DNA from: Ochrobactrum sp. Marseille-Q0166
Lineage (GTDB): Bacteria > Pseudomonadota > Alphaproteobacteria > Rhizobiales > Rhizobiaceae
Reading direction: 5' to 3'
NCBI RefSeq assembly: GCF_014397025.1
Contig: NZ_JACJUO010000001.1
Location: 723,501 to 787,500, forward strand
Length of the DNA stretch: 64,000 nt
A program made the translations under genes and the position numbers. Within the stretch, counting starts at the first letter, position 1. The number at the start of each line of letters is the position of its first letter. The notes under the pieces are model-generated. The model saw nothing but the letters and a program-made list of their open reading frames with translations. It was not told the DNA's origin and searched no databases. This document shows positions 36,902-44,885 of the stretch, piece by piece.

Positions 36902-37696
36902 TTATGCAGCTGCTTCGGCGGCTTCCTCAAAAAACAAAGCCTGACTGATCAAAGCCTTGACCATGTCTGGATTGAAAGGCTTGGTCACAAGGAAGGTAGG
37001 TTCGGGACGCTCACCCGTCAAAAGGCGTTCTGGGAAAGCGGTTATGAAAATGACTGGAACCGTCGCATCGGTGAGAATTTCATTAACCGCATCAATGCCG
37101 GAACTGCCATCCGCAAGCTGGATATCTGCCAGAACCATGCGCGGTCTTTCTTTGTTGTATAGCGCGACAGCTTCATCTTTCGTACGGGCAATGCCGACGA
37201 CTTCATGGCCCAGACTTTCCACCATCTGTTCGATATCCATCGCGATCAACGGTTCATCTTCGATGATCATGATGCGGGTTGCGACCTGTCTGGAAATCTC
37301 GGTCGAAGCCGACGCAAGAATAGCACTGAATTCTTTTTCGCTTAGTTCGAGAATCTCGGCAGCTTCGCGCTCATTAAATCCTTCCACTGCAACCAACAGA
37401 AAAGCCTGTCGTGGCAATGGAGCAATATGCGACAGATTGCGCGCTGCCTGTTTTTCCCATGCGAATTGGGATGCTGGTTCGGGAACGTGCACCGATGCAG
37501 TCTTGTACAGATTGCAGAACAGGCGATAAACCGCAATTCTGTCTCCGGATGACTGCGGGAAGATGCTAACATCTGCAATCAATGCTTCCAGCGTTGCTGC
37601 AACATAGGCATCGCCCGAGGCTTGCGTTCCAGTCAAAGCGCGGGAAAAGCGGCGAAGATATGGAAGATGCGGCGCAATACGCGTCGATAACGTCAT
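36902..37696 (-). CDS. phyR: General stress response regulator PhyR
   Basis: PhyR releases EcfG by acting as a sigma-factor mimic: when phosphorylated it binds the anti-sigma NepR. The 264-residue protein has the N-terminal sigma-like domain (residues 1-125, PYLRRFSRALTGTQASGDAYV, LPRQAFLLVAVEGFNEREAAEIL). A C-terminal receiver follows (IMIIEDEPLIAMDIEQMVESLGH, phosphoacceptor Asp in MVLADIQLADGSSG, FITAFPERL, VTKPFNPDMV). Start ATG at 37696; the frame runs to 37714. It is divergent from nepR-ecfG with EcfG-type promoters between them. Confidence 0.96.
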   Translation of the reverse strand: MTLSTRIAPHLPYLRRFSRALTGTQASGDAYVAATLEALIADVSIFPQSSGDRIAVYRLFCNLYKTASVHVPEPASQFAWEKQAARNLSHIAPLPRQAFLLVAVEGFNEREAAEILELSEKEFSAILASASTEISRQVATRIMIIEDEPLIAMDIEQMVESLGHEVVGIARTKDEAVALYNKERPRMVLADIQLADGSSGIDAVNEILTDATVPVIFITAFPERLLTGERPEPTFLVTKPFNPDMVKALISQALFFEEAAEAAA

Positions 37697-37800
37697 GATT
37701 CTTAAGCTCCTCATTGCCGCTGTTTTCGTTCTTCCTACAAAAATCGTCCGGGCTGATCCCTTTAGAAGAATGTTAGAGAGCGCGGCATTATGCTATAAAA

Positions 37801-37825
37801 AACTACAGTCGGTGAAAAAAGTTCC
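37801..37825 (-). promoter_or_regulatory. EcfG-type promoter of phyR
   Basis: On the minus strand GGAAC (37825-37821) is followed by 17 bases and GTT (37803-37801). It points at phyR, whose start codon is about 105 bp away, which suggests positive autoregulation. Confidence 0.65.
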
Positions 37826-37845
37826 ATGAAAGAGGTTTATTTTGT

Positions 37846-37870
37846 GGAACTTTTTGAAAGGTCCCGCATT
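37846..37870 (+). promoter_or_regulatory. Candidate EcfG-type promoter of nepR-ecfG
   Basis: GGAAC (37846-37850), 16 bases, then CATT (37867-37870), one mismatch from the CGTT element. It runs divergently from the phyR promoter, with the two -35 elements only 20 bp apart. Confidence 0.5.
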
Positions 37871-37933
37871 TACCAATTCGAGTAAGGGCCGGGTCATTAC
37901 TAAACTTGGCGTCATGCCGGGATTGATTAAGAG

Positions 37934-38161
37934 ATGATGGATAAGAAAAACCTTCAAGCGAACGGAGCCGGTGTCCGGCTCAATGGGCGCGTCCAGAAGG
38001 ACATTTTAGGGCCGAATTGTGAAGTCGGTCTTAAGTTGAAAGCGCTTTACACCTCAATACAGGACGAGACCATTCCGGATCGTTTTCTCGACCTGCTGGA
38101 AAAACTTGATCAGGCTGAACAGGAGAGTACGCGTGAGCACAGAACGGGTTCTGTCGGCTGA
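37934..38161 (+). CDS. nepR: Anti-sigma factor NepR
   Basis: NepR holds EcfG inactive until PhyR titrates it. The 75-residue protein has the family pattern, with a variable N-terminus and then VGLKLKALYTSIQDETIPDRFLDLLEKLDQAE, the two helices that clasp the sigma factor. Two ATGs are adjacent at the start (37934 and 37937). It overlaps ecfG by 29 bp, so the two proteins are translationally linked. Confidence 0.94.
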   Translation: MMDKKNLQANGAGVRLNGRVQKDILGPNCEVGLKLKALYTSIQDETIPDRFLDLLEKLDQAEQESTREHRTGSVG

Positions 38162-38705
38162 GGAGATGGCGCAGTTCAAGCGCGAGCTTCTCGCGTCTTT
38201 GCCCAGCCTGCGCGCATTTGCGGTATCATTGATCGGTCAACATGATCGAGCGGATGATCTCGTCCAGGATACGATTATGAAAGCCTGGGCTAAACAAGAA
38301 TCGTTTGAGTTGGGCACGAATATCAAAGCCTGGCTTTTTACAATTCTAAGAAATGAATTTTACACGCAGATGCGTAAACGTGGTCGGGAAGTTCAAGATA
38401 CAGACGGAGTCTTTAGCGAGCAGTTGGCGGTCCATCCGTCGCAATATGGTACGCTCGATTTGCAGGACTTCAAGGTTGCACTCGATAAACTGCCCGATGA
38501 TCAGCGTGAAGCTATCATCCTGATCGGTGCTTCCGGCTTCGCCTACGAAGAGGCCGCCGAGATTTGCGGTTGTGCCGTCGGCACAATCAAGAGTCGTGTC
38601 AGTCGTGCTCGTACGCGCTTACAGGAATTATTGCAAATTGATGGCGAGGCTGATTATGGCCCTGATGCGAACTCTTCCCGCGCGACTTTGAGAAGTTTTG
38701 CCTGA
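38133..38705 (+). CDS. ecfG: General stress sigma factor EcfG (RpoE1)
   Basis: This 190-residue ECF sigma factor of the EcfG group controls the general stress regulon. Region 2 is visible as RAFAVSLIGQHDRADDLVQDTIMKAW and region 4 as LPDDQREAIILIGASGFAYEEAAEICGCAVGTIKSRVSRAR. The start is GTG 38133 with AGGAGAG at 38121-38127, inside nepR. The tail after region 4 (SSRATLRSFA) is typical. The frame extends upstream to 38106 but without a ribosome binding site. Confidence 0.95.
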   Translation: MSTERVLSAEEMAQFKRELLASLPSLRAFAVSLIGQHDRADDLVQDTIMKAWAKQESFELGTNIKAWLFTILRNEFYTQMRKRGREVQDTDGVFSEQLAVHPSQYGTLDLQDFKVALDKLPDDQREAIILIGASGFAYEEAAEICGCAVGTIKSRVSRARTRLQELLQIDGEADYGPDANSSRATLRSFA

Positions 38706-38837
38706 TCATCAGGCCTTGTAACTTGAACAAACCGTTCCATTCGTGTTTGCTTATTAATCTAGCGTCAGAAACCTAATGGATTGAATTTGATGTTTGAATC
38801 CCCGCTGACACATATGCTGCTTCAAACGTCAAATTCG

Positions 38838-38938
38838 AAAAAACCACTAGACACATATAGTTGCTAGTGGTTTTTTGATTCCAACATTTGCTTGGCGCGT
38901 GCACCGAGGGATGCAAATGTTGGAATCAGACCACTAGA
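38838..38938 (+). other. Switch-like double hairpin between ecfG and kinase gene
   Basis: AAACCACTAG (38841-38850) pairs with CTAGTGGTTT (38864-38873), followed by T-rich sequence: a terminator. The same CTAGTGG can instead pair with CCACTAG at 38931-38937, enclosing a perfect 16-bp stem (38876-38891 with 38913-38928). The two folds exclude each other. The rest of the 304-bp gap between ecfG and the kinase gene holds nothing else certain. Confidence 0.6.
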
Positions 38939-39009
38939 ATGGTTTTCGATGCTGGTTTGCAGGTTCTGAGCATAGCGTTACGCATAGTATTTTGACCATG
39001 GATTGACCT

Positions 39010-40431
39010 TTGCCTTCATCTTTTTCCAGTGGACTCTTAAAGCCCTCGATACGTCCGATCGCAGTGATTGTGTCGCTGAGCCTTGTATTGCTGTCCGCTT
39101 TGATCACCCTGTTCCTGTCTGCGGGCGTGAATAGCCAGATTGTTGATATTTCCAAGAATTTCGAGCTGCGAGAGCAGGTCGGTAAAGTGACGCGTATTGC
39201 ATATAATATTGAATTGAGCCGTCGGGGCTATTTGCTGACCTTAGATGACAGCTATCTTGATCTTTATCAGGACTCGATTGTCAATATCGACCGGACGCTG
39301 TCTGATCTCGCTGTTTTAACGAAAGACAATCCACAGCAGGACGGACGGCTGAAGACAATAAAAGCACTTACCGAACATGCGCATGAGGACGTGCGGCAGA
39401 CTATTGAACTTGCCAAGGCAGGAAATGTCCAAGAAGCGATAAAAAAAATGCGCAGCGATGAGGGGAAAATCCTCATGAATCAGCTTGCTGACACTGTAGC
39501 GCAATTCATACACACCGAAGAACAGGAACTCACTGCGCGTAACGCACATATAGACGCGATGCGCTATTGGATGACAGCAGCATCGGTGGTGGCGCTCATT
39601 TCCGGTGCAATTCTGGCATTCTTGCTCTTTTCCCGCTTTCAAAGGACTGTTCGTATGCTCTTTGAAGGACACTCAGTTCTTTTGTCTCAAAATGAACTGC
39701 TTGAGGAGCATGTCCGGGAGCGTACAGCGGAATTGGAACATGAACGCGCTATCGCTGAACGCGAACGCAAGCGTGTCGAAATATTGTTGCAGGATTCTAA
39801 TCATCGCATCGGGAACTCCCTTGCGACTGTTTCTTCATTGCTTGGGTTACAATTGCGACAAACACGGAGCGAAGAAGCGCGTGCGGCACTTTCCGCGGCA
39901 CGCGACCGTGTTCAGACGGTCTCGACCGCGCATCGTAGATTGCGTCTTGGCGAAGACATGGAAACGACCCGGGTTGATGAATTTTTGGAAACAGTGATTG
40001 AAGATATTCGTCATTCAATAGGTGAAGACCGTAAGATCAGTTTTGAGACGGATCTGGAGCCGCTTGATTTGAAAGCGCGGGACGTGACCACAATAGGTAT
40101 CATTCTTGGTGAGCTGGTCACAAATGCAATCAAGCACGCGTTTAAAGGACAGGCCGAAGGCATAATATCCGTCAGCTTCAAGCAAGATGCGGATATCGGC
40201 ATTCCCGTGCTGGTCGTTGAGGATAACGGAATAGGCCTACAGCATGACGATGCCGCAAGCGTCAAAGAGCAGGGCGGCTTGGGAACTCTGGTGGTTGAAC
40301 AGCTTTGTATGCAGTTTGGTGAAAAGCCCGATTATTCTGTTTGTGAAAATGGATCGGGTACAAAAGTTACCGTGCGCCTTTCGAGGCTTACAGCACATGA
40401 TGAAGACGATGGCGTCGATACATCGAAATAA
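39010..40431 (+). CDS. CHASE3-like membrane sensor histidine kinase (HisKA_2)
   Basis: This 473-residue kinase has two membrane helices (about residues 16-38 and 182-205) around a helical CHASE3-like periplasmic domain. A coiled linker follows (NELLEEHVRERTAELEHERAIAERERKR), then the HisKA_2 phosphoacceptor DSNHRIGNSLATVSSLLGLQLRQ and an ATPase domain (GELVTNAIKHAF, VVEDNGIGL, GGLGTLVVEQL). Its position beside ecfG matches RsiC of Sinorhizobium, which acts on PhyR-type regulators. The start TTG at 39010 has no clear ribosome binding site, so the N-terminus is uncertain. Confidence 0.88.
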   Translation: MPSSFSSGLLKPSIRPIAVIVSLSLVLLSALITLFLSAGVNSQIVDISKNFELREQVGKVTRIAYNIELSRRGYLLTLDDSYLDLYQDSIVNIDRTLSDLAVLTKDNPQQDGRLKTIKALTEHAHEDVRQTIELAKAGNVQEAIKKMRSDEGKILMNQLADTVAQFIHTEEQELTARNAHIDAMRYWMTAASVVALISGAILAFLLFSRFQRTVRMLFEGHSVLLSQNELLEEHVRERTAELEHERAIAERERKRVEILLQDSNHRIGNSLATVSSLLGLQLRQTRSEEARAALSAARDRVQTVSTAHRRLRLGEDMETTRVDEFLETVIEDIRHSIGEDRKISFETDLEPLDLKARDVTTIGIILGELVTNAIKHAFKGQAEGIISVSFKQDADIGIPVLVVEDNGIGLQHDDAASVKEQGGLGTLVVEQLCMQFGEKPDYSVCENGSGTKVTVRLSRLTAHDEDDGVDTSK

Positions 40432-40433
40432 AT

Positions 40434-40466
40434 AAGCTCCCGCCATTGTTCAGCGGGAGCTTTTGT
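40434..40466. terminator. Bidirectional terminator
   Basis: AAGCTCCCGC / GCGGGAGCTT with a nine-base loop and flanking T-run separates the convergent kinase and holin-like genes. Confidence 0.88.
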
Positions 40467-40469
40467 TTT

Positions 40470-40898
40470 TCACCGCTTCTTTTTGTCTGACAGCAGGCTA
40501 ACCAGCGCTATACCTGCCAGCGGCAAGGCGGCAGCCAAAATGGGTCGCTTGAGAATGGACGGCACCGTCGCAATTGCTGCGGTTGCCACCAAGGCAGACT
40601 TGTCAGCCTCGATACGCTGTTTACGCTTTTTTTCTTCCGCAGCTGCCTGAATCTTCATAACAGCCAAGATGAGCAGAGCGATAATCAGTGAAAGGCCTGC
40701 AAGAATAAGTGCTGCAATCGGTCCACCATAATTCTCGGCGAGAGCCAGAAAAGCCGCAACGCACAGGAACACCACGGCGATCAGGCCAAAGACTGCAATG
40801 ACAGCTCCGAAAAGAGCCGCCCGTTTCGCCCGTCCGGTGAGGAGTTTCAACTCATCCCCGGCAAGCGTTGCGACAACTGGTGCTAAAAGCTTCAGCAT
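40470..40898 (-). CDS. Phage holin superfamily-like membrane protein
   Basis: The 142-residue protein has an amphipathic start (LAPVVATLAGDELKLLTGRAKRAALF) and two membrane helices (AVIAVFGLIAVVFLCVAAFLAL, PIAALILAGLSLIIALLIL). A charged Lys/Glu segment and a third hydrophobic stretch follow. It resembles the YqjE/phage holin 3_6 family, found next to DUF883 proteins in many proteobacteria; the phage link is nominal only. It follows the DUF883 gene by 8 bp in the same operon. Confidence 0.75.
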   Translation of the reverse strand: MLKLLAPVVATLAGDELKLLTGRAKRAALFGAVIAVFGLIAVVFLCVAAFLALAENYGGPIAALILAGLSLIIALLILAVMKIQAAAEEKKRKQRIEADKSALVATAAIATVPSILKRPILAAALPLAGIALVSLLSDKKKR

Positions 40899-40906
40899 GA
40901 CATCAT

Positions 40907-41260
40907 TCAGCGACGTGAGAGCAGGGCGAGCAAATATCCAACGCCCACCGCCGTTGCAAGCGATGCAATCGGTCGTGCGCGCACAGTCTCTGTCAGCTGG
41001 GCTTCAACATCCTGTGCTTTGTTTTTCAGATCGCCAACGACATCTTCGCCCTGAATATATGCGCTATTATACGTTTCTTTTGCGGTGCGTTTGGCATCGC
41101 GAAGGGTCTGTGAGCCAAGATTGGAGAGGGTAGCTGCAATCGCAGCAATATCTTCCTTGAGCTGCTCAACTTGAGTTTGAAGGTCTTCTGTCGTCGAATC
41201 TGTCAGAGCATCTTCGATTTTTTCTTCGATCTTCCGCGTGCTGGTTGTTCCGCGCGCCAT
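40907..41260 (-). CDS. DUF883 (ElaB/YqjD-like) protein
   Basis: This 117-residue protein has a coiled N-terminal region (QTQVEQLKEDIAAIAATLSNLG) and a C-terminal membrane anchor (RPIASLATAVGVGYLLALLSRR), as in ElaB/YqjD. YqjD binds ribosomes at the inner membrane in E. coli stationary phase. Its neighbours are the holin-like gene and the stress sigma locus, which suggests a stress role; I found no EcfG promoter before it. A clear AGGAGG precedes the start. Confidence 0.85.
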   Translation of the reverse strand: MARGTTSTRKIEEKIEDALTDSTTEDLQTQVEQLKEDIAAIAATLSNLGSQTLRDAKRTAKETYNSAYIQGEDVVGDLKNKAQDVEAQLTETVRARPIASLATAVGVGYLLALLSRR

Positions 41261-41431
41261 GTCAGGCCTCCTGTTCGATTGCTTTTCTTCGATTGGATTG
41301 TTTGACCGATATAACGTTTATTGATGCCCAATGGTTGCATGCAAAGCAGCTAATCGGCAACTGAATGTGTTATGAACCGTCTGGCATGGTAAATGCGTGC
41401 GGGCGAACTGCTCCCTGAGAGCAGTTCGATC

Positions 41432-41590
41432 TCAAGCCAAGAGCAGGTAGGCCGCGCCGATTATCGCCACGAGGGCCAACCCATAATGTGAAGGCTTTAA
41501 CACTCGTTGCGGTGCGGGCAGGGGATCATCATTGCCTGCCATAGCGGTTCGAGCTGCGTTTTCGAGCGTCTGGATATCTTTCAACATCAT
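41432..41590 (-). CDS. Unannotated small membrane protein (52 residues)
   Basis: A short frame reads MMLKDIQTLENAARTAMAGN, DDPLPAPQRVLKPSHYG, then the hydrophobic tail LALVAIIGAAYLLLA. GGAGGG lies about 8 bases before the first ATG, a strong site. One C-terminal membrane helix with a soluble head is predicted. I do not recognise a family. It lies in the same direction as the DUF883 gene, 171 bp upstream of it. Confidence 0.65.
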   Translation of the reverse strand: MMLKDIQTLENAARTAMAGNDDPLPAPQRVLKPSHYGLALVAIIGAAYLLLA

Positions 41591-41875
41591 TGTTGTGCCC
41601 TCCACAAGCCTTCTGCAAATCCGTGCAATTCAACGCACTGCCGGTTTGTCTGTTGTGTTCTCATCAGGGCTGATTTGAACGCCTTGTGCAATAGCTATTT
41701 GTACCCGGTTTTACTTTGGAGATATCCAAAAATTGGGAAAATGCGGCATTTCATGAAACATGACTTGCATCATCATGTTAATGGGAGTTAAGAAAAGGCC
41801 GATCAAGCGCCTCGATGGTCTGCATGGATGATCTGTTAAGTGCGTTTGAACCTGAACAATCAAAAGGCGATCAAA

Positions 41876-42967
41876 ATGACGGGTTTTTGGCGAAAGAGCT
41901 TCACTGTTGCGGCGATGGGTGTGGGGCTGTTGGCATTTGTTGGTTCTGCGGCTGCGCAAACAGCGACTGAACCTGCCACAACCAACCCGGCCGCCACAAG
42001 CCCAACCCCTGCGCCAGCCGCTCCGGCACCTGTCGCGCCGGCCGCAAGTGAACCTGCTACACCTCCAGCAGGCAATCCTGCGACAGTCGCGCCTGAAAGC
42101 CAGAATCCGGTGGCACCGGCTCCCGTTGCTCCTAATGCTGATCAGCCAGCGGCAACAGCACCGGCAGGTGAAGCTGAGGCTCCACAAGTTGCACCTCAGT
42201 CTGCACAGCCTGTCACGACTGCCGAAGAAGCCGCAACAGCGCAGCCAGCTTTTGTCCTGCCACACGATCTTTCGCCTTGGGGCATGTTCATGGCTGCCGA
42301 CTGGGTGGTCAAGTCGGTTATGATCGGACTGGCTGTTGCATCAATTTTAACATGGACAATCTGGGTTGCGAAATCGCTTGAACTTGCTGGCGCACGCAGC
42401 CGTGCAAAGCGCGCTTTGAAAGTTATCGGTCATTCCGCAACACTTTCTGAAGCTGTTCGTTCGCTTGATGGTGTGAAAGGTCCGGCTACAATTCTTGTGC
42501 GCGCGGCTGACGATGAAGTGCGCCTTTCCGGTCCTGCATTGTCACGTGCTGGTGGTGATGGTCTTAAAGAGCGCGTGTCTTCGCGTCTGTCACGTATTGA
42601 AGCGAAAGCGGGACGTCGTCTGTCCAAGGGAACGGGCATCCTGGCAACAATCGGCTCCGTTGCGCCGTTCGTGGGCCTTTTTGGTACCGTTTGGGGGATT
42701 ATGAATTCGTTTATCGGCATCAGTCAGGCACAGACGACCAATCTTGCAGTTGTCGCTCCGGGTATTGCTGAAGCACTGCTCGCAACAGCTATCGGCCTTG
42801 TTGCTGCTATCCCGGCTGTTGTTATCTATAACGTATTCGCACGCTCGATCACTGGCTACCGTTCGCTCCTCGCTGATGCGAGTGCAGGCGTTGAGCGTCT
42901 CGTAAGCCGTGATTTCGACTTCAGGACCGCTGGTGTGTCTGAAGGCAAGCTGCACGCTGCGGAGTAA
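41876..42967 (+). CDS. exbB: TonB-system motor protein ExbB (with long N-terminal extension)
   Basis: ExbB with ExbD powers TonB-dependent uptake of iron complexes. The 363-residue protein has a hydrophobic start ending GSAAAQ and a Pro/Ala-rich stretch of about 100 residues. The conserved motor helices follow: DWVVKSVMIGLAVASILTWTI, GTGILATIGSVAPFVGLFGTVWGIMNSF and APGIAEALLATAIGLVAAIPAVVIY. The long extension distinguishes it from E. coli ExbB but is common in this order. ATG 41876 is chosen for AAAAGGCG upstream; the frame extends to 41840. Confidence 0.92.
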   Translation: MTGFWRKSFTVAAMGVGLLAFVGSAAAQTATEPATTNPAATSPTPAPAAPAPVAPAASEPATPPAGNPATVAPESQNPVAPAPVAPNADQPAATAPAGEAEAPQVAPQSAQPVTTAEEAATAQPAFVLPHDLSPWGMFMAADWVVKSVMIGLAVASILTWTIWVAKSLELAGARSRAKRALKVIGHSATLSEAVRSLDGVKGPATILVRAADDEVRLSGPALSRAGGDGLKERVSSRLSRIEAKAGRRLSKGTGILATIGSVAPFVGLFGTVWGIMNSFIGISQAQTTNLAVVAPGIAEALLATAIGLVAAIPAVVIYNVFARSITGYRSLLADASAGVERLVSRDFDFRTAGVSEGKLHAAE

Positions 42968-42972
42968 GCAAA

Positions 42973-43464
42973 ATGGCTGGCAAAATTCGCGACGGCGGTG
43001 GCGACGATCTCGAGCTCAATCACGAAATCAACGTGACGCCATTCATTGACGTTATGCTGGTTCTGCTGATTATCTTCATGGTTGCGGCACCCTTGGCCAC
43101 AGTTGATATCAATGTTGATCTTCCTGCATCGACTGCAACACCCGCGCCACGACCAGACAAGCCAATCTATGTGACGCTTAAGGACGATCTGACGATCAGT
43201 GTCGGCAACGATACGATTATGCGTGAGGCTCTCGGTGCGAAGCTTGATGGTGTGTCTGAAAACAACAAGGAAGCACGGGTCTTTCTTCGTGCCGACAAAG
43301 CTGTCGGCTATGGCGAATTGATGCGCGTGATGAATTTGTTGCGTGAAGCAGGCTATCTCAAGATCGCGTTGGTTGGGCTTGAAACCATTGGCGCAACCGA
43401 TGGCGCTGCTCCTGCCGGCGATCCGTCACCGGCCACTCAGCCCGCTGCACAGGGAGCCCAGTAA
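42973..43464 (+). CDS. exbD: TonB-system motor protein ExbD
   Basis: The 163-residue ExbD has the single helix with the key aspartate in [22 protein letters not shown] and a periplasmic domain ending in an Ala/Pro-rich tail. It lies 5 bp after exbB. Its stop codon overlaps the tonB start by one base (TAATG), showing tight coupling of the three genes. Confidence 0.95.
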   Translation: MAGKIRDGGGDDLELNHEINVTPFIDVMLVLLIIFMVAAPLATVDINVDLPASTATPAPRPDKPIYVTLKDDLTISVGNDTIMREALGAKLDGVSENNKEARVFLRADKAVGYGELMRVMNLLREAGYLKIALVGLETIGATDGAAPAGDPSPATQPAAQGAQ

Positions 43465-44384
43465 TGGACAGGCTTCCGCCCGAACATCCTCCTATTAAGA
43501 ACGTGGCATCATCTGATAGCCATCATCATTCCTTTTGGCGTGATGCAGGGCGATGGATCGGTGCGGGCGTGATCGTTTTGACTGTCCATGCCGCAGGTGC
43601 TTATGCTGTGAGTGTGAGCCAGGACGATGATCAGCCGGATGGTGCGCAAGTCGCCGCGATGGTGATTGAGCTTGCACCTGAGCCAGAAGCGCCGATGGAA
43701 GAGCAGGTATCGGAAGCACCGCAGCAAGAGACTGCTGTAGAGCCTGAAGAGCAGGTTGAGCCTGAGCCGGTTCCTGAAGAAATCAAGGAACCCGAACCGG
43801 AGCCTGAGCCAGAACCTGCCGAGGTGCCGGAAGAAGTGATCCCGGATGTCGTTGAAGCACCAAAGCCTGAAGTTGCCGTGCCGCTTCCCGTCAAAAAGCC
43901 GGAACCAAAGATCGAGAAGCCAAAGGTTGAAAAACCCAAGGTCGAGAAGCCGAAGCCGGTGAAGAAGGTTGAAAAGCCGAAGCCTAAGAAGGCTGAAAAG
44001 GCTGTGGAAACCCGTGAAGCCAGCGCACCGCGCATGGATGTTGATTCAGGTGCCAAGCCCGTTGCCAACCGCCGTGGCGACAACAATGCCTCAGCTGGTG
44101 TCAGCTCGAACAAGTGGCAGTCGAAGCTTTACGCTCATTTACTGCGTCGCACACGATCTTTGCAGCGTCAGGCTGGACGAGGTGTTAAGGGGACTGCACA
44201 GGTTGCGTTCGTGGTTGATCCATCCGGTAATATTCTGTCTGTGAGGCTGGCAAGCTCATCGGGCAATCCGGTGGTTGATGAACTTGCAGTACAAGCCACG
44301 CGTAATTCATCACCGGTGCCAGCGCCGCCTGCAGCAATTGCCAAGCCACGCATGCCCATTACGGTGCCAATCCAGTTTAAGTAA
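43464..44384 (+). CDS. tonB: Energy transducer TonB
   Basis: TonB spans the periplasm to energise outer-membrane transporters. The 306-residue protein has a membrane helix (WIGAGVIVLTVHAAGAYAVSV), a long Pro/Glu/Lys repeat region (PEPEPEPEPAEVPEE, KVEKPKVEKPKPVKKVEKP) and the C-terminal domain (YAHLLRRTRSLQRQAGRGVKGTAQVAFVV, PITVPIQF). The next genes run in the opposite direction, and no clear terminator is visible. Confidence 0.94.
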   Translation: MDRLPPEHPPIKNVASSDSHHHSFWRDAGRWIGAGVIVLTVHAAGAYAVSVSQDDDQPDGAQVAAMVIELAPEPEAPMEEQVSEAPQQETAVEPEEQVEPEPVPEEIKEPEPEPEPEPAEVPEEVIPDVVEAPKPEVAVPLPVKKPEPKIEKPKVEKPKVEKPKPVKKVEKPKPKKAEKAVETREASAPRMDVDSGAKPVANRRGDNNASAGVSSNKWQSKLYAHLLRRTRSLQRQAGRGVKGTAQVAFVVDPSGNILSVRLASSSGNPVVDELAVQATRNSSPVPAPPAAIAKPRMPITVPIQFK

Positions 44385-44547
44385 GTAGATCGCTTTTACC
44401 TATCACTTCGGGAAGGGTTTGATAGTATTATTATCGCTTATTTGGACCGCCAAACACTTCTGGATGCTCTTTAGAGTACCGATTAACACCTAAATGGTGT
44501 CTCAATGAAGTTGGTTGGCGGTCCAAAAATGCAGGATTTGCGAGTAT

Positions 44548-44772
44548 TTAATCCAACAGCAAATCGAACACATTGCATCGTGATGAAATCATTTGCATCG
44601 TTTGATGTGCTCCGGCCCTTATTTCAGGGTTTTTGTGATAAGCATCATTATGAGCTGCCCAATAAGCTGCATGTTCTGATGCAGTACATCCGCGTAATTG
44701 TCCTTCCGCTTGGCATGCGAACGTGGATAAAAAAGTAACTGCCGCAGCGGATAATATCGTAAATAATTTCAT
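44548..44772 (-). CDS. Small exported protein, paralogue A
   Basis: A 74-residue product with a signal peptide (MKLFTILSAAAVTFLSTFACQA) and a mature part of about 52 residues. Two conserved Cys are in LRGCTASEHAAYW and ISSRCNVF. It is related to the gene at 44886-45137 over its whole length. GAGGAGA precedes the ATG at 44772. No known family is recognised; a disulphide-stabilised periplasmic protein is inferred. Confidence 0.75.
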   Translation of the reverse strand: MKLFTILSAAAVTFLSTFACQAEGQLRGCTASEHAAYWAAHNDAYHKNPEIRAGAHQTMQMISSRCNVFDLLLD

Positions 44773-44885
44773 TACAATTTTCTCCTCATAATCGAATGAA
44801 AACACATCACAGAAGGATAGTTTACCAATTCCATTCAGCGGTTTCTGCTAAATATTCCATCTGGATTAATGCGTAGACTGAAATA

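Noticed and set aside
44505..44738. 77-codon plus-strand frame
   Set aside because: It lies largely opposite paralogue A, which has a signal peptide, a paralogue and a good ribosome binding site.
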